Assembly: GCF_015732155.1 (NCBI RefSeq)
Contig: NZ_WIQK01000001.1
Location: forward strand, 1,498,001-1,562,000
DNA: 64,000 nt
Direction: 5' to 3'
From: Pectinatus sottacetonis
Lineage (GTDB): Bacteria; Bacillota; Negativicutes; Selenomonadales; Selenomonadaceae
Below, one piece after another: positions 8,295-17,795 of this stretch. Position 1 is the first letter of the stretch. Each line of letters begins with the position of its first letter. The translations under genes and the position numbers were made by a program. A model generated the notes under the pieces. That model did no database searches. It saw nothing but the letters and a program-made list of their open reading frames with translations, and was not told the DNA's origin.

Positions 8295-9122
8295 ATGCAC
8301 CAATATTTATTTTATATTGGCAGCTTTCCGATAAGATCATATGGGTTAGTTTTATCGTTGAGTATAATTCTCGCAGTTGGTGTTGGTTATTTTTTAGCTA
8401 AACAAGATGGCAGATGGCATATGTATATTGTTGATATGGGAATATATTGCGGTCTGGCGGGTATTCTAGGGGCAAGATTATGGGATGTTTTCTTTTTTGA
8501 CTGGGATTATTACGGACATCATATTACACAGATATTTAATGTATGGCAGGGTGGTATGGCAATACAAGGCGGTGTTTTTTTAGGTACTATTGTTGGAATA
8601 TTGTATGCTAAAAAGCATAAAATAGATGTGCTGGCATTAGCTGATATCCTGGCTCCGGCAATAATTTTAGGTCAGGCTATAGGAAGATGTGCCAACCTCT
8701 TAAATGGTGATGCATTTGGAGCGCCTACCGGTACAGGGTTTGGCTTGATTTATCCGGTAACAACATTGGCTCATCAGGTATATGGCAATCAGCCTTTATG
8801 GCCGGCTGAAGTATGGGAAGGGCAGTTGGATATTGTTATTTTTGCGCTGCTTTTGATTTATCGCTCATTCAAACATGGCAGAGGACAAGCATTTACCCTT
8901 TATGTAATGCTTTATTCGGTAGCTAGATTTTTTCTGGAATTCCTTCGTGGTGATTATAGTGAACCTGTTTTTGGATTGTGTACTTCGGCGCAAATGACAA
9001 GCATAATTGCGTTTATAATAGCATTTTTTGCGTATATATATTTTGGTTGGCGGGATAGGAATAAGGGGGCAGAGTCTGAACAGAATAGAAATAATAAATT
9101 TGTTAGACATGGGAAAAAATAG
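8295..9122 (+). CDS. lgt: Prolipoprotein diacylglyceryl transferase
   Basis: Lgt transfers diacylglycerol from phosphatidylglycerol to the lipobox Cys of prolipoproteins, the first step of lipoprotein maturation, in the inner membrane. About seven hydrophobic helices are visible. The signature region GQAIGRCANLLNGDAFGAPT near residues 132-151 carries the essential Arg and Asn-Gly-Asp. RGDYSEP and the His in FPIRSYGL are also conserved. The 275-residue length is normal and GGAGATGAT precedes the ATG. Its clients here include the lipoprotein at 29277. Confidence 0.95.
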   Translation: MHQYLFYIGSFPIRSYGLVLSLSIILAVGVGYFLAKQDGRWHMYIVDMGIYCGLAGILGARLWDVFFFDWDYYGHHITQIFNVWQGGMAIQGGVFLGTIVGILYAKKHKIDVLALADILAPAIILGQAIGRCANLLNGDAFGAPTGTGFGLIYPVTTLAHQVYGNQPLWPAEVWEGQLDIVIFALLLIYRSFKHGRGQAFTLYVMLYSVARFFLEFLRGDYSEPVFGLCTSAQMTSIIAFIIAFFAYIYFGWRDRNKGAESEQNRNNKFVRHGKK

Positions 9123-9202
9123 GTATAATGATGTGATTCAGTAAATACATAGTATAAGAATTAAAAGGTTTTGATGGGGAGTATGATAAAGGGGACTAAA
9201 AC

Positions 9203-10495
9203 ATGGATTATAGAAAATATGTTGTAATGGTGGTGGCTTTTGTGATAACCGCTGCCAGTAGTTTAACAGTATCGGCAGCAGAACCTAATATTCGGGTGGG
9301 AATTTGGATTAACCAATCTAGTGTACTGGTTTCGAATAATGCAGTGTTTACAATAAAAGATCCGGGAACTAATGATGTGTATGGCAAATTTGATGCGGGT
9401 GATAAAGTATTGATCACGCAAAAAAATAATCGTTTATATATCAATAAGCTGCCTGTTAAAAGTATGGTAATTAGTATATCTTCTGTTGAAAAGGAATCCC
9501 GTACGCAGGTTAATGGAAAAACATATCGTGGGATAATTCTAATAAAAAGAGCAGTTAAGGGAATGACAGTGATAAATTATCTACCATTGGAGCAGTATTT
9601 ATATAGTGTAGTACCGCAGGAAATGCCATCTTCCTGGCCAATGGCGGCTTTGAAGGCACAAGCTGTAGCAGCGAGAACATATGCTCTATACAGTATGCAT
9701 CGCCATGAAAATGAAGGCTTTGATGTATGTGCTATGATACATTGCCAGATTTATGGTGGCAGCGGTGTAGAAAATGAAATTGCAAAACAAGCTGTTGATG
9801 AAACAAGAGGAAAAGTTATTTTTTATGAACATAAACCTATTTTCGCAGCTTTTCATGCAAGTTCTGGGGGAAAAACGGAAAGCAGCAGAGATATTTGGGG
9901 GACACCTGTTCCTTATTTAAAGTCAGTTACGGATTATGATCAGAAATCACCTGATTATCATTGGCAAATAAAAATGACACCAGAAAATTTATCAGAAAAA
10001 TTGGCTAGAAACGGTTACGATATAGGCAAAATAAAATCAGTCACTTTGTCTGCTTTTGGCAGTGGGAGTGAAGATAGAAGCCCGGCAGGAGCGGTTAAAA
10101 CTGTAATATTTACCGGAGATAAGGATACTGTTAAATTGACAGGCCGCGAGGTTCGACACCTTTTGGGCTTAAAAAGCAGTAAATTTGCTATATCAGTAAT
10201 AGTGCAGTCACCAAAGAAGTTAAAAGTTACTATTGATAAGTATTCGGGTTATGGTAAGGATATAGCTGTTGCTCTGCCGGACTATCAAGTGCCTAATTCA
10301 ATAACAGGGCCTAAAAGTATTCACCGTATAACAGGCCATGGAGGGGAACTGGTGCTTATTGATGGATATGGTGCGGGTCATCGTGTGGGTATGTCACAGT
10401 GGGGGGCTAAAGCCCTTGCTGATAAAGGATATGATTACCAAAAGATAATATATACTTATTATACAGATGTTTCTATTGGGAATATGTATAAATAA
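9203..10495 (+). CDS. SpoIID/LytB-domain protein
   Basis: The protein has a signal peptide (about residues 1-25, ending near SAAEP), an SH3-like stretch, then a SpoIID domain from about residue 110. LPLEQYLYSVVPQEMPSSWP includes the Glu equivalent to the catalytic residue of SpoIID lytic transglycosylases. AAFHASSGGKTES and the C-terminal GHRVGMSQWGAKALADKGY are diagnostic. SpoIID cleaves denuded peptidoglycan during engulfment; SpoIID-like paralogues also exist in non-sporulating relatives, so sporulation is not proven. It lies 24 bases before queA, as in many Firmicutes. Confidence 0.88.
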   Translation: MDYRKYVVMVVAFVITAASSLTVSAAEPNIRVGIWINQSSVLVSNNAVFTIKDPGTNDVYGKFDAGDKVLITQKNNRLYINKLPVKSMVISISSVEKESRTQVNGKTYRGIILIKRAVKGMTVINYLPLEQYLYSVVPQEMPSSWPMAALKAQAVAARTYALYSMHRHENEGFDVCAMIHCQIYGGSGVENEIAKQAVDETRGKVIFYEHKPIFAAFHASSGGKTESSRDIWGTPVPYLKSVTDYDQKSPDYHWQIKMTPENLSEKLARNGYDIGKIKSVTLSAFGSGSEDRSPAGAVKTVIFTGDKDTVKLTGREVRHLLGLKSSKFAISVIVQSPKKLKVTIDKYSGYGKDIAVALPDYQVPNSITGPKSIHRITGHGGELVLIDGYGAGHRVGMSQWGAKALADKGYDYQKIIYTYYTDVSIGNMYK

Positions 10496-10519
10496 TAAAA
10501 GGAGATTGAAGAGAAATTT

Positions 10520-11542
10520 ATGTTATTGACGGATTTTGATTATGATTTACCAGAAGAGCTTATTGCCCAGACTCCGGCAGAAAAACGTGATCATTCACGT
10601 TTAATGGTATTAAATCGGCAGGAACAATCAATTGGGCATGAACATTTTTTTAATATAAAAAGTTTATTAAAACCAGGAGATACACTAGTTTTTAATAATA
10701 CACGTGTGATACCGGCACGATTGATAGGTCATCGTGCTGAAACCGGCGGAAAGGTGGAAGTCTTTCTATTGCGCCGCCTAAATGGAAATAGATGGGAAAC
10801 ACTTGTAAAACCAGGGAAAAAAGCGCGTATTGGCGATTGTATAAAGTTTGGGGATGAACTTACTTGTACGATAAAGGAACATACAGATTTCGGAGGAAGA
10901 GTAGTAGAGTTTTTCTATAAAGGTATTTGGGAAGAAATTCTTGACCGATTGGGTCAGACACCACTACCACCGTATATACACGAAAAACTCAAGGATAAGG
11001 AACGATATCAGACAGTATATGCTAAAGAAAATGGCTCGGCTGCTGCTCCTACAGCGGGATTGCATTTTACGAAGGAATTGTTGCAGGAACTAAAAGATAG
11101 GGGTGTTAATCTGGAGTTTATTACACTGCATGTGGGACTGGGAACTTTCAGACCGGTAAATGAAAAAAATATTGAAGATCATGTCATGCATACGGAATAT
11201 TTTCATATAGATGAACAGACTGCCCAGCGGATAACAGCGGCTAAGAAACGGGGCAGCAGAATAATTGCTGTCGGGACAACGTCTATACGTACTTTGGAAT
11301 CAGCAGCGTTTGAAGATGGGACTTTACCGGCAAAAAGCGGCGAAACAGGAATTTTTATATATCCTGGATATAAATTTAAGATAGTAGATGGTATTATAAC
11401 AAACTTTCATTTACCGAAGTCCACACTTATTATGCTTATAAGTGCTTTTGCGGGCAGAGAATTTGTTTTGAAGGCGTATAATATTGCTGTACAGGAACGG
11501 TATAGATTTTTTAGTTTTGGTGATGCAATGCTTATTTTGTAA
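10520..11542 (+). CDS. queA: tRNA S-adenosylmethionine ribosyltransferase-isomerase
   Basis: QueA transfers and isomerises the ribosyl part of SAM onto preQ1 in tRNA to give epoxyqueuosine. [25 protein letters not shown] at the N-terminus is the family start (only its first part, [12 protein letters not shown], is needed for recognition), and [13 protein letters not shown] and [12 protein letters not shown] are the core motifs. The length is 340 residues. AAGGAGATTGAAG precedes the ATG. In many Firmicutes tgt, yajC and secDF follow; here transcription ends at once in the stem-loop at 11541-11609, so the tgt partner lies elsewhere. Confidence 0.97.
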   Translation: MLLTDFDYDLPEELIAQTPAEKRDHSRLMVLNRQEQSIGHEHFFNIKSLLKPGDTLVFNNTRVIPARLIGHRAETGGKVEVFLLRRLNGNRWETLVKPGKKARIGDCIKFGDELTCTIKEHTDFGGRVVEFFYKGIWEEILDRLGQTPLPPYIHEKLKDKERYQTVYAKENGSAAAPTAGLHFTKELLQELKDRGVNLEFITLHVGLGTFRPVNEKNIEDHVMHTEYFHIDEQTAQRITAAKKRGSRIIAVGTTSIRTLESAAFEDGTLPAKSGETGIFIYPGYKFKIVDGIITNFHLPKSTLIMLISAFAGREFVLKAYNIAVQERYRFFSFGDAMLIL

Positions 11543-11609
11543 TAAGGTTAATATAGTAAAAGCCCTGCAATTTAATTAATTGCAGGGCTTTTACTATATT
11601 AACCTTATT
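11541..11609. terminator. Bidirectional terminator with a 32-bp perfect stem
   Basis: The arms 11541-11572 and 11578-11609 are perfectly complementary over 32 bp around a 5-base loop, with a GC core (GCCCTGCAA) and AT-rich flanks. The stop codons of queA (plus) and of the small gene at 11608 (minus) both lie at the foot of the stem, so both convergent genes share it. Confidence 0.85.
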
Positions 11610-11910
11610 AAGCAGTTTTGGGAAATTGCTCCCAAATACGACGAAAGGTGCCTTTTTGTACTTCTGGAGTACGAATGATTTTAGCTTCTAATTCATCCTT
11701 TGTTTTTATTGTGGCTATAGCAGCATATAAATCATCTAATGTTTTAAAATCTTCCATACACAATGAATTCAAATATGCATATTCAGGAATGGCAGCCATT
11801 TCCTTTTGCAGACGTATCCGATAAGCATCAGCATTATCATTATGGACACCATTTACTATTTGAGCAGTTGCCTTTAAGTCAAGCATTTCACGCATAGAAT
11901 CACTCATCAT
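11608..11910 (-). CDS. Small hypothetical protein
   Basis: A 100-residue, soluble, mostly helical protein that I do not recognise. It has no Cys pair, signal peptide or membrane segment. A hydrophobic-acidic central part (SLCMEDFKTLDDLYAAIATI) is followed by a basic C-terminus with an aromatic-basic FRRIWEQFP motif. A well-formed promoter lies just upstream at 11950-11978, and the gene ends in the shared terminator at 11541-11609, which makes it a complete monocistronic unit and supports its being real. The start could be ATG 11910 or the next ATG at 11907; AAGGGA is some 12 bases upstream. Confidence 0.65.
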   Translation of the reverse strand: MMSDSMREMLDLKATAQIVNGVHNDNADAYRIRLQKEMAAIPEYAYLNSLCMEDFKTLDDLYAAIATIKTKDELEAKIIRTPEVQKGTFRRIWEQFPKTA

Positions 11911-11949
11911 AACAATATCAAATCCCTTCGCACTATAAATATAATTTTA

Positions 11950-11978
11950 ATTATACAGCGCAGTCTTGTTATATGCAA
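11950..11978 (-). promoter_or_regulatory. Promoter for the small gene at 11608-11910
   Basis: On the minus strand TTGCAT (11978-11973) and a perfect TATAAT (11955-11950) are separated by 17 bases. It sits 40 bases before the small gene and lies downstream of mtlD, so the small gene is transcribed separately from the mtl genes. Confidence 0.7.
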
Positions 11979-12007
11979 GATGTAGTTAAATTGCTTATTA
12001 TTAGTAG

Positions 12008-13156
12008 TTACTGCATGTTTTTGTAATTTGTTATTATTTTAGCAAATAAAGGGTCATTGGAAGTAATAGCAGAATATTTTTCTACAGCTTTTTCTATGCC
12101 ATTATTTTTAATAAATAATTGTATTTCTACAGCCTGTTCATCTTTTTCATAGTCAAAATGATAACCGGAAGCGATAGCTTTTGCCAGGTAATCATTTTTT
12201 AGACCATATTCTTGTGCTAATACGGCGGGACCTACTAGGCGATCCCTGCGCCCAAGTTTTCTTATAGGAGAGCGGCCAACACGTACTACTTCGTCATGTA
12301 GTTCTTTTAAAGAAATACGTTTTAGAATTTTTTGGATAAATGTTTCTAATTCATCCATAGTGAAGGTGAATTTTTTAGTCATCATAGCAGCTGATTCACG
12401 CATAGTATTTATGACACTGGCATAAATATCTTTGTCATTTAAGGCATCATAAATGGTTGGCAGTTTTTTGTAGTAACCAAGGTAGGCGGCAGTGGCATGG
12501 CCGCAATTAAATACATAGAGTTTTCTTTCAAGATACATTCCCAGATTTTCAGCATATTCAGCACCTTTTATCGGCTGGCTGGCAGGATCTTTGAGCTTAT
12601 TTTTTTCAATGACTAATTCAAATGATGTTTCGATCTGAGGAATGCGGATGCCATCTTGTTCGGTACTTAATGCAATGCGATCAACGGCAACATTGGGAAA
12701 GCAGCCAATAGAGTCAAGTTCTTTTTCTGTAAGAGATGATTTACATTCCATTAAGGCTTTTTTCAGCATATCAGTAGCATAAAATGCATTTTCACAAGAT
12801 AGGATATTTACTTTTTCCTTGTTTTGGGAAAGACGCTGTTTGAGTCCTTTGGCTAAAGTAGAAGCTATTTTGGGCAGATTATCTACACAAACAGATGTTG
12901 TAATTATATCAGCGTTGACGATAGCTTCAATGGCCTTAGGTTCATCGGTTATAGGAGAAACAGCACATACATTGTCAATGAGTTCTTTGCGATAATTATC
13001 ATTTATTATATAAATGGTATAATTGTTATTTTTGTTGATATAATCTACGGTGTGTTTGTCAACTTCGATAAATGTAATTTCAAATCCTGAATTATGCAAT
13101 AATTCACCTATGAATCCACGGCCGATATTACCAGCACCAAAATGTACAGCTTTCAC
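12008..13156 (-). CDS. mtlD: Mannitol-1-phosphate 5-dehydrogenase
   Basis: MtlD oxidises mannitol 1-phosphate, delivered by MtlA, to fructose 6-phosphate with NAD+. The N-terminal KAVHFGAGNIGRGFIG is the Rossmann NAD motif of this family, and VDRIALS near residue 162 and the NCGHATAAYLGY block near 218 are MtlD signatures with the catalytic-region Lys/Asn/His residues. The length of 382 residues is usual. The start is GTG at 13156, preceded by AGGAGGAATTTATA. It is the last gene of the mtlR-mtlA-mtlD series, separated from mtlA by a repeat element. Confidence 0.96.
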   Translation of the reverse strand: MKAVHFGAGNIGRGFIGELLHNSGFEITFIEVDKHTVDYINKNNNYTIYIINDNYRKELIDNVCAVSPITDEPKAIEAIVNADIITTSVCVDNLPKIASTLAKGLKQRLSQNKEKVNILSCENAFYATDMLKKALMECKSSLTEKELDSIGCFPNVAVDRIALSTEQDGIRIPQIETSFELVIEKNKLKDPASQPIKGAEYAENLGMYLERKLYVFNCGHATAAYLGYYKKLPTIYDALNDKDIYASVINTMRESAAMMTKKFTFTMDELETFIQKILKRISLKELHDEVVRVGRSPIRKLGRRDRLVGPAVLAQEYGLKNDYLAKAIASGYHFDYEKDEQAVEIQLFIKNNGIEKAVEKYSAITSNDPLFAKIITNYKNMQ

Positions 13157-13219
13157 TATAAATTCCTCCTAAAATATTAATGCAGATTATTTGTATTATT
13201 ATCTGCTGTTAGCTTAGAT

Positions 13220-13349
13220 GGGACTGCCGCATAAACAGTAGTTTAAGTTGATAAAAATGCAAGGCATATTAATACGCTTTTACCTTTTTAGGATGACAAA
13301 AGGTAAAAATACATATTTATAAATAAAAATGGTTATATACGGCAGCCTC
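13220..13349. repeat. ~130-bp hairpin repeat, copy A
   Basis: The ends GGACTGCCGCATA and TATATACGGCAGCC form an imperfect terminal inverted repeat. Inside is a smaller hairpin, TTTTACCTTTT against AAAAGGTAAAA. The interior resembles copy B at 28001-28133: ATAAAAATGCA, AGGATGACA/AGGATAACA, AGGTAA and ATTTATAAATAAAAATG/ATTTATGAATAAAAATG occur in the same order. It lies between mtlA and mtlD and may act as an mRNA stem-loop or partial terminator there. Confidence 0.55.
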
Positions 13350-13354
13350 GTTGA

Positions 13355-15244
13355 TTATTTTATAAATAAATCGTAAATTTCCTGTGCTGTTTTAGCATTT
13401 TTTAAGATTTCAACAGCATTTTCATTTTCATCAAGCATCGTAGCAATATTTGATAATATAGTTAAGTGTTCATTACCAATACCGGCAATACCGATGAGAA
13501 TATAAGCTGTTTTATCAGCAAATTTTATGCCATCAGGAAATTGCAATATGCACAAGCCAGATGCTTTTATATCACTTTTAGCAGCATTGTCACCATGAGG
13601 GATGGCAACACCTTTGCCAATATAGGTGCTTACCTGCTGTTCACGCCGCAGCATGGCATCTATATAATTTTTATTTACGTAATTACCGTCAACAAGAATT
13701 TGTCCGGCCATTTTTATAGCAGTTTCTTTAGAGATGCTTTTAAGACCAGTTTTGATGTTAGAAATTTTTAGGATATTTTTGTTAAATGTAAAATTAGCTG
13801 GTTCTTCTACTGGAGTATCTAAAATTTTATTATGGGAACTTTTTTTGATGCGTTCAGCTAAAATATCAAAAACATTATTTTGCAAAAAATCTGTAACAAA
13901 AATATGCTCAGCTTGTGGTGATGCTTTTTCAGCACGTTCAGCTAATTTTTCATGTGATACGACGATCTGGGCATCAGCCGGGATATCTTCGATAGCACAA
14001 TTGGTTATAGCAATATTGCTGAAGCCAGCTTTTTTAAATTTATTACGCAGAGCACTGGCTCCCATAGCTGATGATCCCATTCCAGCGTCACAGGCATAGA
14101 TGATTTTTCTTATTTCAGAACCAGATACTACATTACCAGAAGTAGTTTTACCAAGATTTTTCATTGATTTCATATCAGATTGAGCTGCTTTTAGTGATTC
14201 ATCACTATCATCATTTTTGGAAGCTTTTAATATTATAGAAGCTATTACAAAGGAAACAATTGCGGCAATGGTTACAGCGGCAATATTAGCTGCAAAAGCT
14301 CCTTTAGGAGTCATTGCCAATACGGCAAATATACTCCCTGGAGAAGCAGGGGCGATGAGACCGCCATGTAAAAGATGAAGGGTAAATACACCGCACATTC
14401 CAGCGGGAATCAAGGCTAAAAGGAGCAATGGTTTCATTAAAATATATGGAAAATAAATTTCATGTATGCCGCCTAGAAAATGTATGATCACGGCACCGGG
14501 TGCAGAACCCTTGGCAGCACCTTTACCAAATAGACAGAAAGCGAGCAGTACACCGAGTCCTGGGCCAGGATTTGCTTCAATAAGGAAAAACAATGATTTA
14601 CCGAAATGTTGTGATTCTTGGATTCCAATAGGTGTAAATATACCATGATTAATGGCATTATTTAAGAAGAGAATTTTGCCCGGTTCGACGAGTATTGATA
14701 CGAGTGGAATTAAATCGACTTTTACAAGAAATTCAACAGCCGAACGCAGAATGTTATTAAGACCAATAACTACGGGCCCAATGACTACGTAAGCCAGTAC
14801 AGCCAGAATAGCGCCTAAGATACCAGCGGAAAAGTTATTTACCAGCATTTCAAAACCAGCGGGGATACTCTTTTGAAATGCATCATCAAACTTTTTGATA
14901 CACCAGCCGCCAAACGGACCCATTATCATAGCTCCCAGAAACATTGGAATACTAGCACCAGCTATAACACCAGCAGTAGAGATTGCTCCGACAACGCCGC
15001 CGCGGTGCCCATAGACAGCCCGGCCTCCGCTATAGGCTATCAAAAGAGGAATCAGCCATTGAACCATTGGACCGCTAGCTTTAGCTAGATAGGCATTTGG
15101 TAGCCAGCCGGTAGGAATAAATAAGGCGGTTAAAAGCCCCCAGGCAATGAATGCACCTATGTTGGGCATTACCATACCGCTTAGAAAACGACCGAATACC
15201 TGGACTTTTTCCTGAATGTTACTGGCATTTGTGTTTTCATTCAT
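13355..15244 (-). CDS. mtlA: Mannitol-specific PTS enzyme IICBA
   Basis: This is the full-length mannitol phosphotransferase transporter. It has an N-terminal membrane IIC domain (about residues 10-340, with GGRAVYGHRGG and the IHFLGGIHEIYFPYI loop), a IIB domain with the phosphorylated Cys in IIYACDAGMGSS near residue 385, and a C-terminal IIA domain with the phosphorylated His in VAIPHGDN near residue 550. It imports mannitol and phosphorylates it to mannitol 1-phosphate for MtlD. The 629-residue fused CBA form resembles the enterobacterial protein; many Firmicutes have a separate MtlF instead. GGAGGT lies before the ATG. It lies between mtlR and mtlD. Confidence 0.96.
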   Translation of the reverse strand: MNENTNASNIQEKVQVFGRFLSGMVMPNIGAFIAWGLLTALFIPTGWLPNAYLAKASGPMVQWLIPLLIAYSGGRAVYGHRGGVVGAISTAGVIAGASIPMFLGAMIMGPFGGWCIKKFDDAFQKSIPAGFEMLVNNFSAGILGAILAVLAYVVIGPVVIGLNNILRSAVEFLVKVDLIPLVSILVEPGKILFLNNAINHGIFTPIGIQESQHFGKSLFFLIEANPGPGLGVLLAFCLFGKGAAKGSAPGAVIIHFLGGIHEIYFPYILMKPLLLLALIPAGMCGVFTLHLLHGGLIAPASPGSIFAVLAMTPKGAFAANIAAVTIAAIVSFVIASIILKASKNDDSDESLKAAQSDMKSMKNLGKTTSGNVVSGSEIRKIIYACDAGMGSSAMGASALRNKFKKAGFSNIAITNCAIEDIPADAQIVVSHEKLAERAEKASPQAEHIFVTDFLQNNVFDILAERIKKSSHNKILDTPVEEPANFTFNKNILKISNIKTGLKSISKETAIKMAGQILVDGNYVNKNYIDAMLRREQQVSTYIGKGVAIPHGDNAAKSDIKASGLCILQFPDGIKFADKTAYILIGIAGIGNEHLTILSNIATMLDENENAVEILKNAKTAQEIYDLFIK

Positions 15245-15387
15245 AGTGTCGTACCTCCATAAAATTATATAATTATTAAAACTTTCCTGTAAAAACCTGC
15301 AAATTAATTGTAAGAATAGTGATTATAAGATAAATAAAAAGTTTCCCATTAAATACAGTATTCTTCATGATAAACTGAAAATTAATT

Positions 15388-17505
15388 TTAGTTTATCAAT
15401 GTATTAATTTTTTCTTTTAAAAAATTTTTTAGAATATTTTCTAAAGTATATTTTATTTCTGTTTTATTATTGTTGGCTATAGTTGAAGATAATAACCAGT
15501 TTTCAATAAGAGCTTCTGTAATACTACCCATTGTTTCGGGAAGTTCTGGTGTACAATGATGGGGAATTATCATGACTACAGCAGCGATGAATTTAGTGTG
15601 ACAATCAGACTCAAGTTCAAGTGTGCTATCATTGAAACGGATAATAGCAAAATGGGCAGATTCAACACTGCTGCGGCAGTGCAGAAGAATGATTTTTTGT
15701 TTCTGTAAAACAGTATGCCCATAATCTTCTCTTGCAGTAAGATCCTTTGTTATGATATTAGGAGAAGCTTTTACATCATGGATATTTGTGCTTATTACAT
15801 TTATAATGTCATTTATTGAGGTAATATTGTTAATATTTAGGAATATGAAATTATCTAATATGTTTAAGATAGCTTTTTGATAATAAATTAAATGTAAAAG
15901 TTGTTCTTTAAAAGAAAGACTTTTTTTTGCTACTGTGAGTTTCTTTTTGGTTTTTCGCTTGAAATTAGTTAAAAAAGTATTTATCGTTGTAATATCAGTA
16001 TTCTTTAATAAAGGATTAACAGTAATTACTGGGATTTCTGCATTGGGAATGGGAACAGTAGAAATGATGAAATCAATTTGGGTATTAACCTCAGCATTTG
16101 AAGTAAGACGCAATGCTGAAATTATATCAATAATTTGGATATTAGGAAATTCATGTTTTATACGCGAGGCTAAAAGTTTTGAAGAGCCAAGACCAGTGGG
16201 ACAAGCAATTGCTGCATGATATTTATCATTTGGCTTCAGTGTTATATTTTCTAATGCAGCACCCAGATGCATAGCAATATAAGCTATTTCTGACTCTGGG
16301 ATGGGGCCTTTTACTATAGAATGTAAAACATTGCAGCAAATTTTGCTTACGTCCATTAAAGACGCATATTCTTTTTTTATGTCATTTAGAAGAGGATTTC
16401 TTATTTCCATACCCATTTGCAGCCTACTTATGGATGGCCCTAAGTGATTAACAAGACCTATCAATAATTTTTCATTATTATCGAGCAATTGGCCTGTTTC
16501 GATTTGAGCAATTTTTATTATTTTTTTTGCTATCTGTACAAGCTGGAAATTGGGAATAAATGTGGTGCTGCCTGTATAATATTGATTTCGTGTACCCATG
16601 AGATGCATAGCAATATAACCAATTTCGGCATCGGGTATATTGATGTCAAATACTTTTTCAATTTCCTGGGCAAGTTGCTTACTGATAGAAAATTCATGTT
16701 TATTAGAGATTTCTTTGAAAAATTTATCATCAAAAGTAATTTTCTCATTTTGTCGCATTCGTTGAATGGCTAAAGCCAGATGAATTAAAAGTCCAGCATA
16801 AGCATTATCTGATAGTTTAAATCTAGCAGCAGCTTCTACATGATGAATAACAGTTTCCAGTTTGTATATAATTTGAGTATCTACAAGATGCAGCAGCCGC
16901 TGGGAAGACGTGATAAGGGAACTTTTTTCTGTTGGGCCATTGGACAGGGTATCATGTAGAATTTCTATTAAGTCAGTTTCGTTTATATTTTCGTAAATAT
17001 AATGCAAAATGGCTTTGCGGATATTTTTTTCTGAACCGCTTACATAAACACCTAATCCAGGTTTGCGAATGAGTGATAACTCATGGCTTATAAACCATTT
17101 TTCCAATTTATCCAGGTCGGTACTTATTGTGCTTTCTGCAACATTTAGTTCTGAGGCCAGCTCAAATAATTTTATGGGCTGTTGATTTTGCAATAAGCGT
17201 GCTGTCAGAAAAGAGTATCTTTCTTGTGGTTGATAAATAAGCTGCTCTGGTGCAGAGATAAAAGCAGTTTTTATTTTGGCAATAGTTTTTTTGCTGCATT
17301 TTAAAGCTATGCCTACACCCTGTTTTTTATCCAATGCAACGTTATAACTGGATAATAGTTTATCTATTTTCATGAGCTCACGTGTAATTGTTTTTGTACT
17401 TACATTTAATTTTTCGGCAATTTCCCTGATAGTTATAAAACTTTTTTGTTCACATAAAATAAGGATAATATTTTTTATTCGCGAACTTAATATGGTATTA
17501 TTCAA
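15388..17505 (-). CDS. mtlR: PTS-regulated transcriptional activator, MtlR/BglG type
   Basis: A 705-residue multidomain regulator. It has two N-terminal helix-turn-helix domains (about residues 8-65 and 85-145, the first with REIAEKLNVSTKTITREL), two PRD domains (about 190-290 and 305-405, each with conserved His in IAMHLMG or IAMHLGA contexts), a IIB-like domain with CPTGLGSS near 428, and a C-terminal IIA-like domain. Such MtlR proteins activate mtl genes according to HPr- and MtlA-dependent phosphorylation. The start is TTG at 17505, with AGGAGG 6 bases upstream. It is encoded directly before mtlA on the same strand. The IIB-like Cys is present. Regulation of mtlA is inferred from position. 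Confidence 0.92.
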   Translation of the reverse strand: MNNTILSSRIKNIILILCEQKSFITIREIAEKLNVSTKTITRELMKIDKLLSSYNVALDKKQGVGIALKCSKKTIAKIKTAFISAPEQLIYQPQERYSFLTARLLQNQQPIKLFELASELNVAESTISTDLDKLEKWFISHELSLIRKPGLGVYVSGSEKNIRKAILHYIYENINETDLIEILHDTLSNGPTEKSSLITSSQRLLHLVDTQIIYKLETVIHHVEAAARFKLSDNAYAGLLIHLALAIQRMRQNEKITFDDKFFKEISNKHEFSISKQLAQEIEKVFDINIPDAEIGYIAMHLMGTRNQYYTGSTTFIPNFQLVQIAKKIIKIAQIETGQLLDNNEKLLIGLVNHLGPSISRLQMGMEIRNPLLNDIKKEYASLMDVSKICCNVLHSIVKGPIPESEIAYIAMHLGAALENITLKPNDKYHAAIACPTGLGSSKLLASRIKHEFPNIQIIDIISALRLTSNAEVNTQIDFIISTVPIPNAEIPVITVNPLLKNTDITTINTFLTNFKRKTKKKLTVAKKSLSFKEQLLHLIYYQKAILNILDNFIFLNINNITSINDIINVISTNIHDVKASPNIITKDLTAREDYGHTVLQKQKIILLHCRSSVESAHFAIIRFNDSTLELESDCHTKFIAAVVMIIPHHCTPELPETMGSITEALIENWLLSSTIANNNKTEIKYTLENILKNFLKEKINTLIN

Positions 17506-17651
17506 TTTCAGCCTCCTAATGATCAGTTAGAAGCAAATCAATCGTCAACGAATAACTTATAAGTTATTTTTATTATAAGGTATAAGTTGCATAGATACAA
17601 TTGAAAGTCATATAGATAAGTATGTATCTGTTTAGGACAAAACTGAATAAT

Positions 17652-17782
17652 AAAAAAAGACTGTTGTATATAATCCCTTCGCCTTCATAAAGTGCAATGT
17701 TCCACCACTTTTCTTATTTTTTAAGAAAAGTGGTGGAATATGTGCTTATGAAATTAATGTAGGGTGTACAGCAGTCTTTTTA
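17652..17782 (-). terminator. Nested long hairpin (copy C of the repeat) ending the HAD gene
   Basis: The outer arms AAAAAGACTGTTGTA and TGTACAGCAGTCTTTTTA pair. A middle arm, CATAAAGTGCA with TGTGCTTATG, pairs imperfectly. The inner stem 17700-17716 with 17722-17738 is 17 bp perfect with a TTTTT loop. Read on the minus strand it ends in a run of T, so it should terminate the HAD gene and insulate mtlR. The GACTG ends resemble those of copies A (13220) and B (28001). Confidence 0.65.
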
Positions 17783-17795
17783 TTAATAATGTATA

